NCBI RefSeq assembly: GCF_009650095.1
Contig: NZ_CP045915.1
Location: 4,898,001-4,962,000 of the forward strand
Length of the DNA: 64,000 nt
Origin: Gracilibacillus salitolerans
GTDB taxonomy: Bacteria > Bacillota > Bacilli > Bacillales > Amphibacillaceae
Direction of reading: 5' to 3'
Position 1 is the first letter of the stretch. Every line of letters begins with the position of its first letter. The position numbers were made by a program, and so were the translations under genes. This document shows positions 28,823-37,338 of the stretch, piece by piece. Below the pieces are notes generated by a model, which had not been told where the DNA came from, made no database searches, and saw only the letters and a program-made list of their open reading frames with translations.

Positions 28823-28844
28823 GGTTAAGTACCCCTTTAAATTT

Positions 28845-28858
28845 CGTAAACGTTTACG
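28845..28858. promoter_or_regulatory. LacI-family operator 3 (autoregulation)
   Basis: CGTAAACGTTTACG, perfect 14-bp palindrome, 23 bp upstream of the repressor start codon; same core as the two operators upstream of the binding protein. Confidence 0.8.
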
Positions 28859-28985
28859 TAAAATATAATATCATGGAAAGAAAGGGATTTCAATAATAAA
28901 TTTATTTTCTTATACCTTTAATACAAATCTTTGTAATGTATGTATATTAAAATAATGTTCTTTCTCTCAGTTACTTTTTCCATCT

Positions 28986-29024
28986 AAATATAAGCATAGA
29001 GGTAAGCCCTCTATGCTTATATTT
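28986..29024. terminator. 17-bp hairpin beside the ABC-gene relic
   Basis: AAATATAAGCATAGAGG / CCTCTATGCTTATATTT with a 5-nt loop, immediately after the minus-strand relic at 29031. It was probably the terminator of the gene whose 3' end remains here. Confidence 0.65.
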
Positions 29025-29030
29025 AATTTG

Positions 29031-29120
29031 TTACAATACTTTTGATAAAAATGCTTGAGTTCTTTCGTTTTGCGGATGATTAAATAGTTGATCTGGTGTA
29101 CACTGTTCTACGATAAAACG
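29031..29120 (-). pseudogene. Displaced 3' end of a polar amino-acid ABC ATPase gene
   Basis: The minus strand encodes 29 residues plus stop (ending [12 protein letters not shown]) that match the C-terminus of the intact ATPase encoded at 39425-40153 at 26 of 29 positions. At DNA level 29031-29120 and 39425-39514 differ at about nine of 90 bases by my alignment. Homology stops abruptly at 29120. Nothing else of the gene remains. Confidence 0.9.
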
Positions 29121-29128
29121 ATTCAGTA

Positions 29129-29200
29129 GTTAGGGAACGATTATCTACAGAAAGAGAAGACAAACTTTATCGACAAAGAAAAGAGGCTGTGCCACTAAAA
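29129..29200 (+). pseudogene. Possible transposase remnant
   Basis: The + frame VRERLSTEREDKLYRQRKEAV resembles the C-terminal segment of IS1182-type DDE transposases (K-x-I-Y-x-x-R-K-x-x-V pattern before the last Glu). Only about 24 codons are left and there are no visible inverted repeats, so the assignment is weak. It abuts the ABC-gene relic. Confidence 0.3.
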
Positions 29201-29227
29201 TCGTTAACCACCGATCTGGACAGCCTC
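29172..29227 (-). terminator. Terminator of the CAAX-protease operon
   Basis: Read on the minus strand, GAGGCTGT / ACAGCCTC closes a hairpin followed by TTTTCTTTG, 29 bp after the CPBP gene stop. Confidence 0.6.
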
Positions 29228-29255
29228 GCTTCATCCAGAGGCGTTTCTATTTCGT

Positions 29256-30065
29256 TTAATCCACTAACATTCCGCTAATAACCATTAAGAAATTTAATAA
29301 CATATGCCAGATTACTGCAGGAATAATACTATTGGAACGAACTGTAATAGCCCCAAAAAAGAATCCTCCCACGCTAAATAGAAGGCAACTGATCCAAGAG
29401 AATCCTAAGGAATAATGTTGCAAACCAAATCCAATGCTCGTTATCAATACCGCCCATCGATTACCAAAACACTCAGAAAAACGACTAAGTAGTACACCTC
29501 TCCATATGATTTCTTCCAGCACGGAGTTAAGGATTGAAAAAACAAGCAAGAAACGCCAGATTTCTTGGATGTATGCCCAACTAGTATTTATCACAAATGG
29601 CATAAAAGTAATAAGATTAATAATCATCGCTATGACTAGAAACGTACTTACTTTCGTTCGACGGAAGCCAGACCAAATAAAAGGGATTCGAACAGACTCA
29701 CCCCATTGTGGCTTCTGCCAATAGCTCATAAAAGGAAGTCTGTAAATAAATGATATAGATATTAATGGAATGATAAGAACGATCAATGACAACCTATTGA
29801 TAATGATCCGCATTTCCTCAAGGGTCATTTCCGCAATCCATTGCGAATTCACATAGCCATAAAAAAAGAATCCGATACCAAACGTCAGTGTAATCAAAAC
29901 AAAAAATCTCATTGATTTATCAATGAAAAGGAGTCCTGCACTTATTCCCCAAGCTGTCATTAGTAGGTAACTATCTAATTGCAAAAAGATAACAAGTGTC
30001 CCAAACAAGAATAACGGTAAGATATTTGGTTCAGCGTTGGTAGGAAATAAAAGTGTTCTCTTCAT
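29256..30065 (-). CDS. CPBP-family intramembrane metalloprotease (CAAX protease-like)
   Basis: 269 residues, eight or so helices. Three catalytic motifs of the CPBP/Abi family are in order: EEIIWRG (paired Glu and Arg), FGLQHYSLG (His), and the helix IIPAVIWHMLLNF (His and Asn). Bacterial members often process peptides or act in immunity to self-made bacteriocins. The gene follows the Lys-rich protein at 30093 after 27 nt in the same direction, so they are likely co-transcribed. Function here unknown. Confidence 0.85.
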   Translation of the reverse strand: MKRTLLFPTNAEPNILPLFLFGTLVIFLQLDSYLLMTAWGISAGLLFIDKSMRFFVLITLTFGIGFFFYGYVNSQWIAEMTLEEMRIIINRLSLIVLIIPLISISFIYRLPFMSYWQKPQWGESVRIPFIWSGFRRTKVSTFLVIAMIINLITFMPFVINTSWAYIQEIWRFLLVFSILNSVLEEIIWRGVLLSRFSECFGNRWAVLITSIGFGLQHYSLGFSWISCLLFSVGGFFFGAITVRSNSIIPAVIWHMLLNFLMVISGMLVD

Positions 30066-30092
30066 AAGTGGTGAAACTCCTTCTTTTATTGG

Positions 30093-30539
30093 CTATCCAT
30101 ATATATTTCTATATAATTCTTTTCGTCGCTCTTTTTGCCTACTTTTATATGTTCTATTTTTCTTCTTAACTATCTTATCTGCTGCCTGCTTATTTGTATT
30201 CTCATATTTCTTCTCCATCATCTTCTCTATCGTCTCTGTCTGATCATTTGTATTCTTATTTTTCTTCTTCCTCTTTATCTCTGCTTCTACTTTCTCCTTA
30301 ATCATTTTCACTGTTGAGTTAATCAAATCTTCTACCGGTATTTTCTCAATTATAGTATTAAGTATATCCTCCTTTCCAACCATAGATAACGACCCTGCTT
30401 TTCCCTCTTGCTTATTTTGCTTCTCTAATTCTTGCTTGATAAATTGGTTCCACTCTTGGTCATTCGCCTGATTGTCAGCCGTAATAAGCCCTTCTTCTGC
30501 TGTCGAATTAGATTCAGTTTTTCCTTGTATCTGATCCAT
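30093..30539 (-). CDS. Unrecognised Lys/Glu-rich protein
   Basis: 148 residues; ATG 30539 with AAAAGGAGG 9 nt upstream, a strong site. The N-terminal half is acidic/polar, the middle (KEDILNTIIEKIPVEDLINSTVKMIKEKV) is amphipathic helix, and the C-terminal third is very basic (KKKNRTYKSRQKERRKELYRN). No signal peptide or membrane helix. I do not recognise a family. The basic tail could bind nucleic acid or an acidic surface. Co-directional with the CPBP protease. Confidence 0.7.
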   Translation of the reverse strand: MDQIQGKTESNSTAEEGLITADNQANDQEWNQFIKQELEKQNKQEGKAGSLSMVGKEDILNTIIEKIPVEDLINSTVKMIKEKVEAEIKRKKKNKNTNDQTETIEKMMEKKYENTNKQAADKIVKKKNRTYKSRQKERRKELYRNIYG

Positions 30540-30727
30540 TGATTGAAAACCTCCTTTTATATGTTTGATGCACTTATTTTATTTGTTTAGCCTCCATGTA
30601 TTTTATGTAAATTAGTGATTCCTGCTTAGACTGAAGTGGATTTTATAGAATAATAGTTTATTACCTATAGAATCTAGGATATTTATTCATACACTGAATT
30701 AGTCTGATAAAGCAGGAGTGAAAAAGA

Positions 30728-30925
30728 ATGCAAACAGATAACATGAATATTGGCGATAAAATCTTATTCATTCTAGGCATGAGTTTATGCGGCGTGTTGT
30801 TCTTTGTATTAGTGGCGGGCGTTATCGTTGCACTGTTTATATCTTGGGATGAGGACGATGAGGAACGTACGGAAACGAGTGGTTCCGCGCCGATACAGAA
30901 TAAAAAAATAGTGCGGAAGCAGTGA
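30728..30925 (+). CDS. Small single-span membrane protein
   Basis: 65 residues; ATG 30728 after AGCAGGAG. Short N-terminus, one long hydrophobic segment at about 11-38 (FILGMSLCGVLFFVLVAGVI), then an acidic patch WDEDDEER and a basic tail ending KKIVRKQ. No family recognised. It lies upstream of, and in line with, the small helical protein at 31000. Confidence 0.65.
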   Translation: MQTDNMNIGDKILFILGMSLCGVLFFVLVAGVIVALFISWDEDDEERTETSGSAPIQNKKIVRKQ

Positions 30926-30999
30926 CGTCGGCTTACACAAGCTGAAGTTTAAACTGAATTGGATCGCAGGAAAGGGAATATGCTAAGGAGGTGAAGCAG

Positions 31000-31269
31000 T
31001 TGTCGAGGAAAAACCAAGCGTTTTCGAAAATATTGGAACAATTTCATCGGGAATTTAGATACTTTACCGAGAACTATATGATAGCAGTAAAAAAAGGGGC
31101 AAACGTAGCTGAGAAAGAAATCAAAGAAGCTGTAAAGGATCGTGATCAACCCTTCGAAGTGATTGTAATTAAATTATTCGAAGCCATCAAGAAGGGTGTA
31201 CTATATGCCGCTAAACAAATGGTCGATTTCGGATTTAAACAAACGAAAGATGAGTCAAGAAAAAAATAA
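31000..31269 (+). CDS. Small helical protein A, paralogue-like to the one at 38112
   Basis: 89 residues from TTG 31000 (AAGGAGG 9 nt upstream; the GTG at 30991 overlaps the site). All-helical, basic at both ends, no membrane span. Its core AVKKGANVAEKEIKEAVKD and AIKKGVLYAAKQMVDFGFKQ aligns without gaps to the core of the protein at 38112-38357 (shared A..G, E, D..Q, K, G, K.M, G pattern), which lies at the other end of the hydroxybenzoate cluster. Family unknown; a structural or scaffold role is a guess. Confidence 0.65.
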   Translation: MSRKNQAFSKILEQFHREFRYFTENYMIAVKKGANVAEKEIKEAVKDRDQPFEVIVIKLFEAIKKGVLYAAKQMVDFGFKQTKDESRKK

Positions 31270-31288
31270 AGTAGTTTGTCAAAGTACC

Positions 31289-31321
31289 ATTCATTGCTCT
31301 CATATTTAAAGGCAATGAATG
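31289..31321. terminator. Hairpin between convergent genes
   Basis: CATTCATTGC / GCAATGAATG, 10-bp stem with a 13-nt loop, between the small helical protein and the chorismate-lyase-like gene. Confidence 0.5.
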
Positions 31322-31374
31322 ACCCTAAGGAATGCATTACCTCCTATAGAGCCAGCCATTGCTCAGTCGTTTGA

Positions 31375-31950
31375 TTATTTTTTCTTGATCTCTTGCTGTA
31401 AACGGTGTTCGATGAGGCTTGGATGGTAATATTCGAGCAACTGAATCCCAGGTTTACGTCCGAAATACATGAAGTATCTTTTGTAAGGTACTTTATTGTG
31501 CAGATTAGTAAAACGGATATTGACCGGCTGCCGGAAAAGATCAACCGCTTCCTCTTCATTTACGAAGCCAGAGTCAACTACCTTTCGGAAAGACCGTACT
31601 CCAAGTGAGCTGATCGCTTTACCAATTCCTTGCTTTCGATGAGCAATGTTCTTAAACAAAGCAGGAGGTACGTGCTTGGAATATACAAGTGCAATGTTGT
31701 GTGACACGACAAATCCACTCTTTTCACCGATCAAAACTGATTCTCGGATATAGTACGGACCTCCTGAAAATTCCCCTATTAAATTTGTATCTTCAGCTAT
31801 TTGTTGTTGTCGAATCACTTGTACCGTCACTTTCTCATTCAATAGAATTTCTAGCAAATCTGTTGTTCGTCCATCCGTCACTAATAGTAAGTCGAGTAAC
31901 AATTCTTGTAACAAATCCGAGGCTTTACGTTCAAACTGTGAGTCTATCAT
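31375..31950 (-). CDS. Chorismate pyruvate-lyase-like protein (4-hydroxybenzoate synthase family)
   Basis: 191 residues; ATG 31950 after GGAGGTG. Pattern of the UbiC/Rv2949c family: LLLVTDGRTTDLLEILLNEKV at the N-terminus, an IRESVLI segment with the substrate Arg, a helix ending in VPPALF, and the closing KRYFMYFGRKPGIQLLEYYHP. Such enzymes split chorismate to pyruvate and 4-hydroxybenzoate. It is last in a four-gene minus-strand run with a DAHP synthase and two adenylating enzymes, which supports an aromatic-acid pathway. Family assignment from pattern; activity not proven. Confidence 0.7.
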   Translation of the reverse strand: MIDSQFERKASDLLQELLLDLLLVTDGRTTDLLEILLNEKVTVQVIRQQQIAEDTNLIGEFSGGPYYIRESVLIGEKSGFVVSHNIALVYSKHVPPALFKNIAHRKQGIGKAISSLGVRSFRKVVDSGFVNEEEAVDLFRQPVNIRFTNLHNKVPYKRYFMYFGRKPGIQLLEYYHPSLIEHRLQQEIKKK

Positions 31951-32006
31951 ACTTTCACCTCCATCACCTATTGTGTCAGTCTATCTGTGACAGTAATAGG
32001 AAAGGC

Positions 32007-32834
32007 TTAATGGTACAAACCAGAATCGCGAACGCCGTCCAAAAACGTTTGAAACTCTTCCATATTAAGTTGTTGCTTTCCGTCAGAAAGGGCGTTCGTG
32101 GGATCTGGATGAATCTCCACCATAACTCCATCTGCCCCAGCAGCAAGTGCCGCTTTTGCACAAGGTAGGAGAATATCTTTCCGTCCAGTCGAATGACTGA
32201 CATCCACTAGTACAGGAAGATGGGTTTCTTGTTTTAAAATAGGAACAGCAGAAATATCCAGCGTATTGCGGGTTGCTGTCTCGAAAGTACGAATTCCACG
32301 TTCGATTAACATTACCTGGTCATTGCCATGATGCAAAATATACTCTGCCGCTAGCATAAACTCCTCCAAAGTAGCGGAAAGGCCTCGTTTCAGTAATACA
32401 GGTTTTTTCGTTTGGCCGACTGCTTTGAGCAGGTCGAAATTGTGCATGTTACGAGCACCGATTTGAAAGATGTCAATATACTTGGCTGCGGTATCAATTT
32501 GATTGGAACTCATAATTTCGCTAATCGTCACCAATCCCATTTCATCTGCTACACCCTTCATCATTTTTAATCCTTCTTCACCAAGTCCTTGAAAACTATA
32601 GGGGGAGGTTCTCGGTTTGAACGCTCCACCGCGTAGGACCGATAAGCCCGATTTCTTCAGTGTGGAACCAACCGTTACGAGTTGCTCTTTCGATTCGACC
32701 GAGCAAGGACCTGCGATCAACGTTTGTGAGGAGCCTCCAATAACCGTTTGCTTAACTTTAATAATGGTGTCCTCATTTTTATTGCCGCGGCTTACGAGAA
32801 GCTGCGATTTCTTTTGTTGCGATTTATCACTCAA
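32007..32834 (-). CDS. DAHP synthase, stand-alone type I-beta
   Basis: About 275 residues; the start is uncertain: TTG 32834 has AAAGG at good spacing, ATG 32843 touches the site, GTG 32882 has none. [50 protein letters not shown] and [13 protein letters not shown] are the metal- and phosphoenolpyruvate-binding motifs of 3-deoxy-7-phosphoheptulonate synthase. There is no fused AroQ chorismate-mutase domain, which in Bacillus mediates feedback inhibition, so this copy may be unregulated and dedicated to feeding the chorismate-lyase-like enzyme downstream (57-nt gap). Confidence 0.92.
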   Translation of the reverse strand: MSDKSQQKKSQLLVSRGNKNEDTIIKVKQTVIGGSSQTLIAGPCSVESKEQLVTVGSTLKKSGLSVLRGGAFKPRTSPYSFQGLGEEGLKMMKGVADEMGLVTISEIMSSNQIDTAAKYIDIFQIGARNMHNFDLLKAVGQTKKPVLLKRGLSATLEEFMLAAEYILHHGNDQVMLIERGIRTFETATRNTLDISAVPILKQETHLPVLVDVSHSTGRKDILLPCAKAALAAGADGVMVEIHPDPTNALSDGKQQLNMEEFQTFLDGVRDSGLYH

Positions 32835-32909
32835 GGTAACCATCCTTTCTTTCTGTTGATCAAAAGAAAATATCCTAACCACTTACAGTTCTAATATGCA
32901 TGCATGAAT

Positions 32910-34151
32910 CTATCCTGATGTGCCGTGACTACGCTTTTTGATATATACAGGCTTTATCGATGGCGTGTTATCTATGAGATCCATTCGATCGACCATTGTA
33001 GTGATTTCAACAGTGACTGGCACCTTAAGCCGAGAAGATAAGAGAGAACGGACATTTTCTTCTGACCATTTTTGGGAATCATGCGAATCTAGTAATAAGT
33101 GCAAGCCCTCCTCCTGCTCTATCACCTTCCAAGCATCCGGAGCAGGGGATAACGAGTATACGGCTTCCTGAATATCCATTGCATCAAGGACAGTGCTTCC
33201 GAAGCAGATTCTATCCTTGCTTCTGCCGTAATGAACCAGTTTGGCTCCAGTCCGTCCGCAGTTGCATAAACCATGTTCTACAGAGATAATGTCTTCGTTG
33301 AAATATCGTAGCAGTGGAGAACCTTGGTGAGATAGCGTCGTGATTGTTGCAAAGCCTCTTTCCCCATCTTCCACAGAGTTTGAACCGTTCTCATTTAGTA
33401 CTTCTACGAAAAAATCTTGTTCTACGATATGCATGTTCCCATGTTCACACATGGTAGCGATATTAGCGGTTTCCGTTGAACCGTACATATTAAATACTGG
33501 CACGTTCCACAGTTTTTCTATATGCTTTCTGCGCTTGTCACTCATTAATTCACCAGCAACACATATGGCACGTAAAGCAGGAAAATCCTTACTTGGCTTA
33601 GAACCTCCTAGACGAGCCACTTCAGCCAGCAGTTCCATCTCACGCGGAAGCCCGGCCATCACTGTGACAGAAAGATTCTTCAGCAAACTTAGTACTCTTG
33701 GATAAGGAGTAACGACCGTACGTCCGCTTGCGGGAACAACTCCTGCCCCTGTTTGCCAAGCTGCATGCTGCATTAAGAATGCTGGTAGTGCCATTGCATA
33801 GGGAAAACGGATCAGCACAAGGTCTTCAGACGTCAAACGCACACCACATTCCTTCAGTTGTCTTCCCCCAATTTGTAAATCTTCTTGCGTAAACCATGAG
33901 GCAGAGGGCACTCCAGTTGTGCCTGTTGATTCGTGGTATTGAGCTATTTCCTTCCTGTCGACAGCAAGAGGACCGAAAATGCCGGCTTCTCGTAAATCTT
34001 TTTTTGTTGTTAATGGAAGTGTTTGGATTTGATCCAGTTCCATTCCGTTTACATCATGATCCGCTAGTTTCCACTTATACAGAGGAGATTTTTGAATCCG
34101 CTTATACATCTCCTGAAATTTCCTAGCCCTCTCTATATCGATGTCGCTCAT
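32910..34151 (-). CDS. Phenylacetate-CoA-ligase-type adenylating enzyme 1
   Basis: 413 residues; ATG 34151 after GAGGAGGTG. ANL-superfamily marks: STGTTGVPSA (ATP loop), FNMYGSTETAN, LLRYFNEDI (ribose-binding Asp replaced by a looser motif) and a C-terminal PSIKPVYIKK with a candidate catalytic Lys. CNCGRTG in the middle resembles the zinc-finger-like insert of PaaK enzymes. Likely activates an aryl acid such as hydroxybenzoate as AMP or CoA ester. It lies between the second adenylating enzyme (31 nt) and DAHP synthase, in one operon. Confidence 0.82.
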   Translation of the reverse strand: MSDIDIERARKFQEMYKRIQKSPLYKWKLADHDVNGMELDQIQTLPLTTKKDLREAGIFGPLAVDRKEIAQYHESTGTTGVPSASWFTQEDLQIGGRQLKECGVRLTSEDLVLIRFPYAMALPAFLMQHAAWQTGAGVVPASGRTVVTPYPRVLSLLKNLSVTVMAGLPREMELLAEVARLGGSKPSKDFPALRAICVAGELMSDKRRKHIEKLWNVPVFNMYGSTETANIATMCEHGNMHIVEQDFFVEVLNENGSNSVEDGERGFATITTLSHQGSPLLRYFNEDIISVEHGLCNCGRTGAKLVHYGRSKDRICFGSTVLDAMDIQEAVYSLSPAPDAWKVIEQEEGLHLLLDSHDSQKWSEENVRSLLSSRLKVPVTVEITTMVDRMDLIDNTPSIKPVYIKKRSHGTSG

Positions 34152-34182
34152 ATGCCACCTCCTCTCTCACTTTTCGCTATAT

Positions 34183-35529
34183 CTAATTAAATACTCTAGT
34201 CGCTTTGCCAAACGTACGAGGGATATCATCTCTGATTACAACTTTACAGTCTATCCCAATCCTATTTTTCATGTGATTTTGTATCTTTTCCACTAATTGC
34301 TCATCACTTAAATTCGTGCGGAATTTCTCGGCTTCAATCGTTAACACCCCTTGATTAAGCTTAAGGTGATACCATAAACCTACATCTGGAATTTCCATAA
34401 GAAAGTGCTCAATCATAAATGGAGAATAATCTTCTGTGCCTATACGCAACATGTGCTCCATTCTTCCTCTTAGCTCTAGGACATCCATCTTGATTCCACA
34501 ATTACATTTGGATTTTTGCAATTTGCCTAGATCTCCGGTGCGATAGCGTACCATCGGCATTCCCTCACGCAGCAGTGTCGTCACAACGATTTCTCCTGTT
34601 CGCCCGTAAGGAAGCACTTCTTTAGAAACCGGATCAATAATTTCCAATTTAACATGCCCTTCCATGACGTGATATCCTTGATGTTTGCTGCATTCTACAC
34701 CGATAACTCCGCATTCAGTTGATCCATAGAAAAAGGAAACTTCACATCCCCACCACTTTTCCAACCGTTCTCGGAACGTGGAGGAACATCCCTCACCTGT
34801 AAGCCAGATTTTCTTCAACTGAATATCTTCACCTATCTTGATACCGTACTTCTCGCTTTCTTCTGCTAGTAGCGCTGCATAAGATGGTGTTGTTGTAAGA
34901 ACAGTGGCTTGATATTCTTTCATTAATTCCAACGACTTATCAACCGGAGCCATATAACCGCCTTTTCCAAGCGATAACACCGCAGTACCAAAGGCAAACT
35001 GGAATAAGCGCTGAAACCCAAGACCAGGCAGCGCGAACTCATATGGAAGCGCAATTGCCGCGACATCATCATCTGATTCCTTAAACAGTTGCAAATACTT
35101 CGGTAACAAATCATATACATATTGATCAGCCAAGGTATAAGAGGTATAAATTGGTTTACCCGATGTACCACTTGTAAGATGAACTTGGCCTATTTCTTTC
35201 GGAGCAACACATAATATCTTCTCTTTATCTCCTCGAATAAGATCTTTCACCAACATTGGTACAGATGCTAGTTGTTCTAGGCTATCTATTTTTGGCTCTG
35301 TGAATCCTGCCTCTTCTAGCCTTGCATGATAGTATTCATTATGATTCCACACATGCTCAAGAGTGGCGTTAATAGCCTGTAACTGATATTCTTCTATTTC
35401 TTCATGAGGTAGTTTTTCAATTGTTTTTCCTTGGTCATCTAATTCTTTATAAAATTCTTTGAATTGTTCTAGATGGGATGAATGTTTATCCACGGAAACT
35501 GTCATCTTATGCGTTTGCAACTTCTCCAT
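34183..35529 (-). CDS. Phenylacetate-CoA-ligase-type adenylating enzyme 2
   Basis: 448 residues from ATG 35529 (GGAGG 6 nt upstream); an in-frame GTG at 35574 lacks a clear site. ANL marks: LTSGTSGKPIYTSY (P-loop), SFFYGSTECG, MVRYRTGDLG (ribose Asp) and a C-terminal FGKATRV with the catalytic Lys; KCNCGIKM gives a PaaK-like Cys pair. More canonical than enzyme 1. First gene of the minus-strand operon with enzyme 1, DAHP synthase and chorismate-lyase-like protein. Two different ligases suggest two substrates, or activation followed by transfer. Confidence 0.85.
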   Translation of the reverse strand: MEKLQTHKMTVSVDKHSSHLEQFKEFYKELDDQGKTIEKLPHEEIEEYQLQAINATLEHVWNHNEYYHARLEEAGFTEPKIDSLEQLASVPMLVKDLIRGDKEKILCVAPKEIGQVHLTSGTSGKPIYTSYTLADQYVYDLLPKYLQLFKESDDDVAAIALPYEFALPGLGFQRLFQFAFGTAVLSLGKGGYMAPVDKSLELMKEYQATVLTTTPSYAALLAEESEKYGIKIGEDIQLKKIWLTGEGCSSTFRERLEKWWGCEVSFFYGSTECGVIGVECSKHQGYHVMEGHVKLEIIDPVSKEVLPYGRTGEIVVTTLLREGMPMVRYRTGDLGKLQKSKCNCGIKMDVLELRGRMEHMLRIGTEDYSPFMIEHFLMEIPDVGLWYHLKLNQGVLTIEAEKFRTNLSDEQLVEKIQNHMKNRIGIDCKVVIRDDIPRTFGKATRVFN

Positions 35530-35574
35530 TTCCATCCTCCATTCCATATATTTTTCTAACGCCTCAAATTCCAC

Positions 35575-35891
35575 GCCCTAAGTTACTTTATTATTCGCCC
35601 TTAAATAGAAAGATACCCTATGACCATATTGATTGAATTATCTAAGGGCTGATTTTTTATAATGGCTTTGAAACTAACATTTTGCCAATAACTTTAATTT
35701 ATTATTTAGTTTTCTATCACCGCTTTACTTCCCTCCTTTCTTTATTCTTTATCAAATGCAAATGGTGTCAGAGTTGACTCGGACAAATATATCATTTAAT
35801 AAAAATCAGGGATTTCATCCAATCGGTTCCTATTAAAAGACATATCGTAACTAGCACAAATTATTTATTATAAAAAGGAGGTTGAACCGCA
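35575..35891. other. Divergent promoter region of the two arms of the hydroxybenzoate cluster
   Basis: About 317 bp, AT-rich, between the divergent ligase operon and the DUF4915-like operon. It should hold both promoters; I see no long palindrome or RNA fold. The + gene has AAAGGAGG at 35876. Confidence 0.5.
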
Positions 35892-36791
35892 TTGTTATAC
35901 GGATTGGAGAATGATCCAGATTTTGAACATATTAATACACGTCTACTAATCACTTGTCCATCCAGTGGGTCTGATCAAGGCGGCCTATTTTTACTAGATT
36001 TTGAAAATAATACTTTCGAGAAACTATATACAGGAAGCTGTTCAGGAATGACGATAGTTAATGATCGATTGTTTATAGCGTCTGACGATAACGAACTCAT
36101 TACGATGGACCAGAAATTCCGAGTCATTCAGAAAAAGCAATACTCGAAACTTGATTTTCACGATATTTCAAAGTTCGATGATCATGTTGTTCTGGTTGTA
36201 GAAACCGCGACCAATACAATCGGGTGCTATAATACCGAAACACTTACACGATCAGGGGAGATCCGATTTAGTGCAGAGGACAAAGACATCCATCATATTA
36301 ATGACATTTGGTTAGATGGTCATACATTGTATGTTTCTATGTTTTCTCCCTATGGAAAATGGTATATGAACCCTATGCATAAAAACGGTGGAATTGTCGC
36401 AATTGATTTAACAGATTTTCATCCCAATCAACAACTCCATATAAACCCTGAGAATCATGTCGTTGTAAAGGACTTGTATATGCCACATACGGTAATGATG
36501 CATCAAAACGAATTAGCTTATTGTGACTCTATGTCTTTCCGTGTCATAGCCGGAAACACGAAACCAATTCAACTATCGGGTTTCACACGTGGTCTTGCCA
36601 TAACAGAAAATACAATCTTTATCGGACAAAGCAGGATGAGGCATGTTTTACGAATCCCTCACGAATTCTCAAATTGCTGCTTAGATGGTGGAATCTATGT
36701 CTACGATCCTAAATATAGAATTTCGCGTTTCGTACCATTACCGGCGCAACAGGTATATCAAATCCTGAGCCTTGATCAAAATTTTATTTAG
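35892..36791 (+). CDS. DUF4915-like beta-propeller-type protein
   Basis: 299 residues from TTG 35892 with AAAGGAGG 10 nt upstream. All-beta by eye with repeating strands (LITCPSSGSDQGGLFLLDF, DDHVVLVVETATNTIGCY, HHINDIWLDGHTLYVSMFS). SGFTRGLAITENTIFIGQSRMRH fits the conserved RGLA..-FVGxSxxR block of DUF4915/TIGR03032 proteins. No signal peptide. The function of the family is unknown to me. First gene of the plus-strand arm, 15 nt before the first TPR gene. Several His/Cys/Met residues (HH, CC) could bind metal. Confidence 0.55.
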   Translation: MLYGLENDPDFEHINTRLLITCPSSGSDQGGLFLLDFENNTFEKLYTGSCSGMTIVNDRLFIASDDNELITMDQKFRVIQKKQYSKLDFHDISKFDDHVVLVVETATNTIGCYNTETLTRSGEIRFSAEDKDIHHINDIWLDGHTLYVSMFSPYGKWYMNPMHKNGGIVAIDLTDFHPNQQLHINPENHVVVKDLYMPHTVMMHQNELAYCDSMSFRVIAGNTKPIQLSGFTRGLAITENTIFIGQSRMRHVLRIPHEFSNCCLDGGIYVYDPKYRISRFVPLPAQQVYQILSLDQNFI

Positions 36792-36806
36792 AAGGGGATA
36801 ATTGTA

Positions 36807-37313
36807 ATGAAACAATTTGAGGAAGGAAAAAAACTTTTTATGAAAGGTGTAAATGGGGATAAAAAGGCGGTAAAGCTCGCCTATGATATTTTCTTAAGCC
36901 TCCGTGATACAGAGCCTAACAATGCTCTTATCGAAGCCTATTACGGCAGCACTCTCGCACTATTAGGACGAGATGCTTCTCAGCCTTTGGAAAAAGCAGA
37001 TAAAGCGCAAGAAGGACTAGACGCATTGAATCAAGCAATTTCTAGGGATCCCAAGAACAAGGAAATTCGGATGTTACGATCAAATGTATGTTTACGTCTA
37101 CCAGAATCTTTCTTCCAATGCTCAAAGACGGCGGTTGAAGATATCTCCTTTCTGCTAGATCGTTATCAAAAAAATCCTAGTTACCTTACTAATAACCAGG
37201 TGAATGAATTGATAGAAGACCTACGTACTGCTTACAAGAATATGGGTAAGCCGGACGAAGCAAGTAAAGTTTCGCAACGTTTTTCTAAGTTAACATCGAA
37301 GAAAAAGAAATAA
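36807..37313 (+). CDS. TPR protein 1
   Basis: 168 residues; ATG 36807 after AAGGGGATAATTGTA. Helical repeats; characteristic LIEAYYGSTLALLGRDASQPL, GLDALNQAISRDPKNKEIRMLR and RLPESFF. Paralogue of the next gene, with the same EAY-GST-RD-PL-K pattern, and ends in a Lys-rich tail. TPR folds bind partner proteins; no enzymatic motif. Second gene of the plus arm. Confidence 0.75.
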   Translation: MKQFEEGKKLFMKGVNGDKKAVKLAYDIFLSLRDTEPNNALIEAYYGSTLALLGRDASQPLEKADKAQEGLDALNQAISRDPKNKEIRMLRSNVCLRLPESFFQCSKTAVEDISFLLDRYQKNPSYLTNNQVNELIEDLRTAYKNMGKPDEASKVSQRFSKLTSKKKK

Positions 37314-37338
37314 AAAAACAAAAGGGAGGTACAACCAT

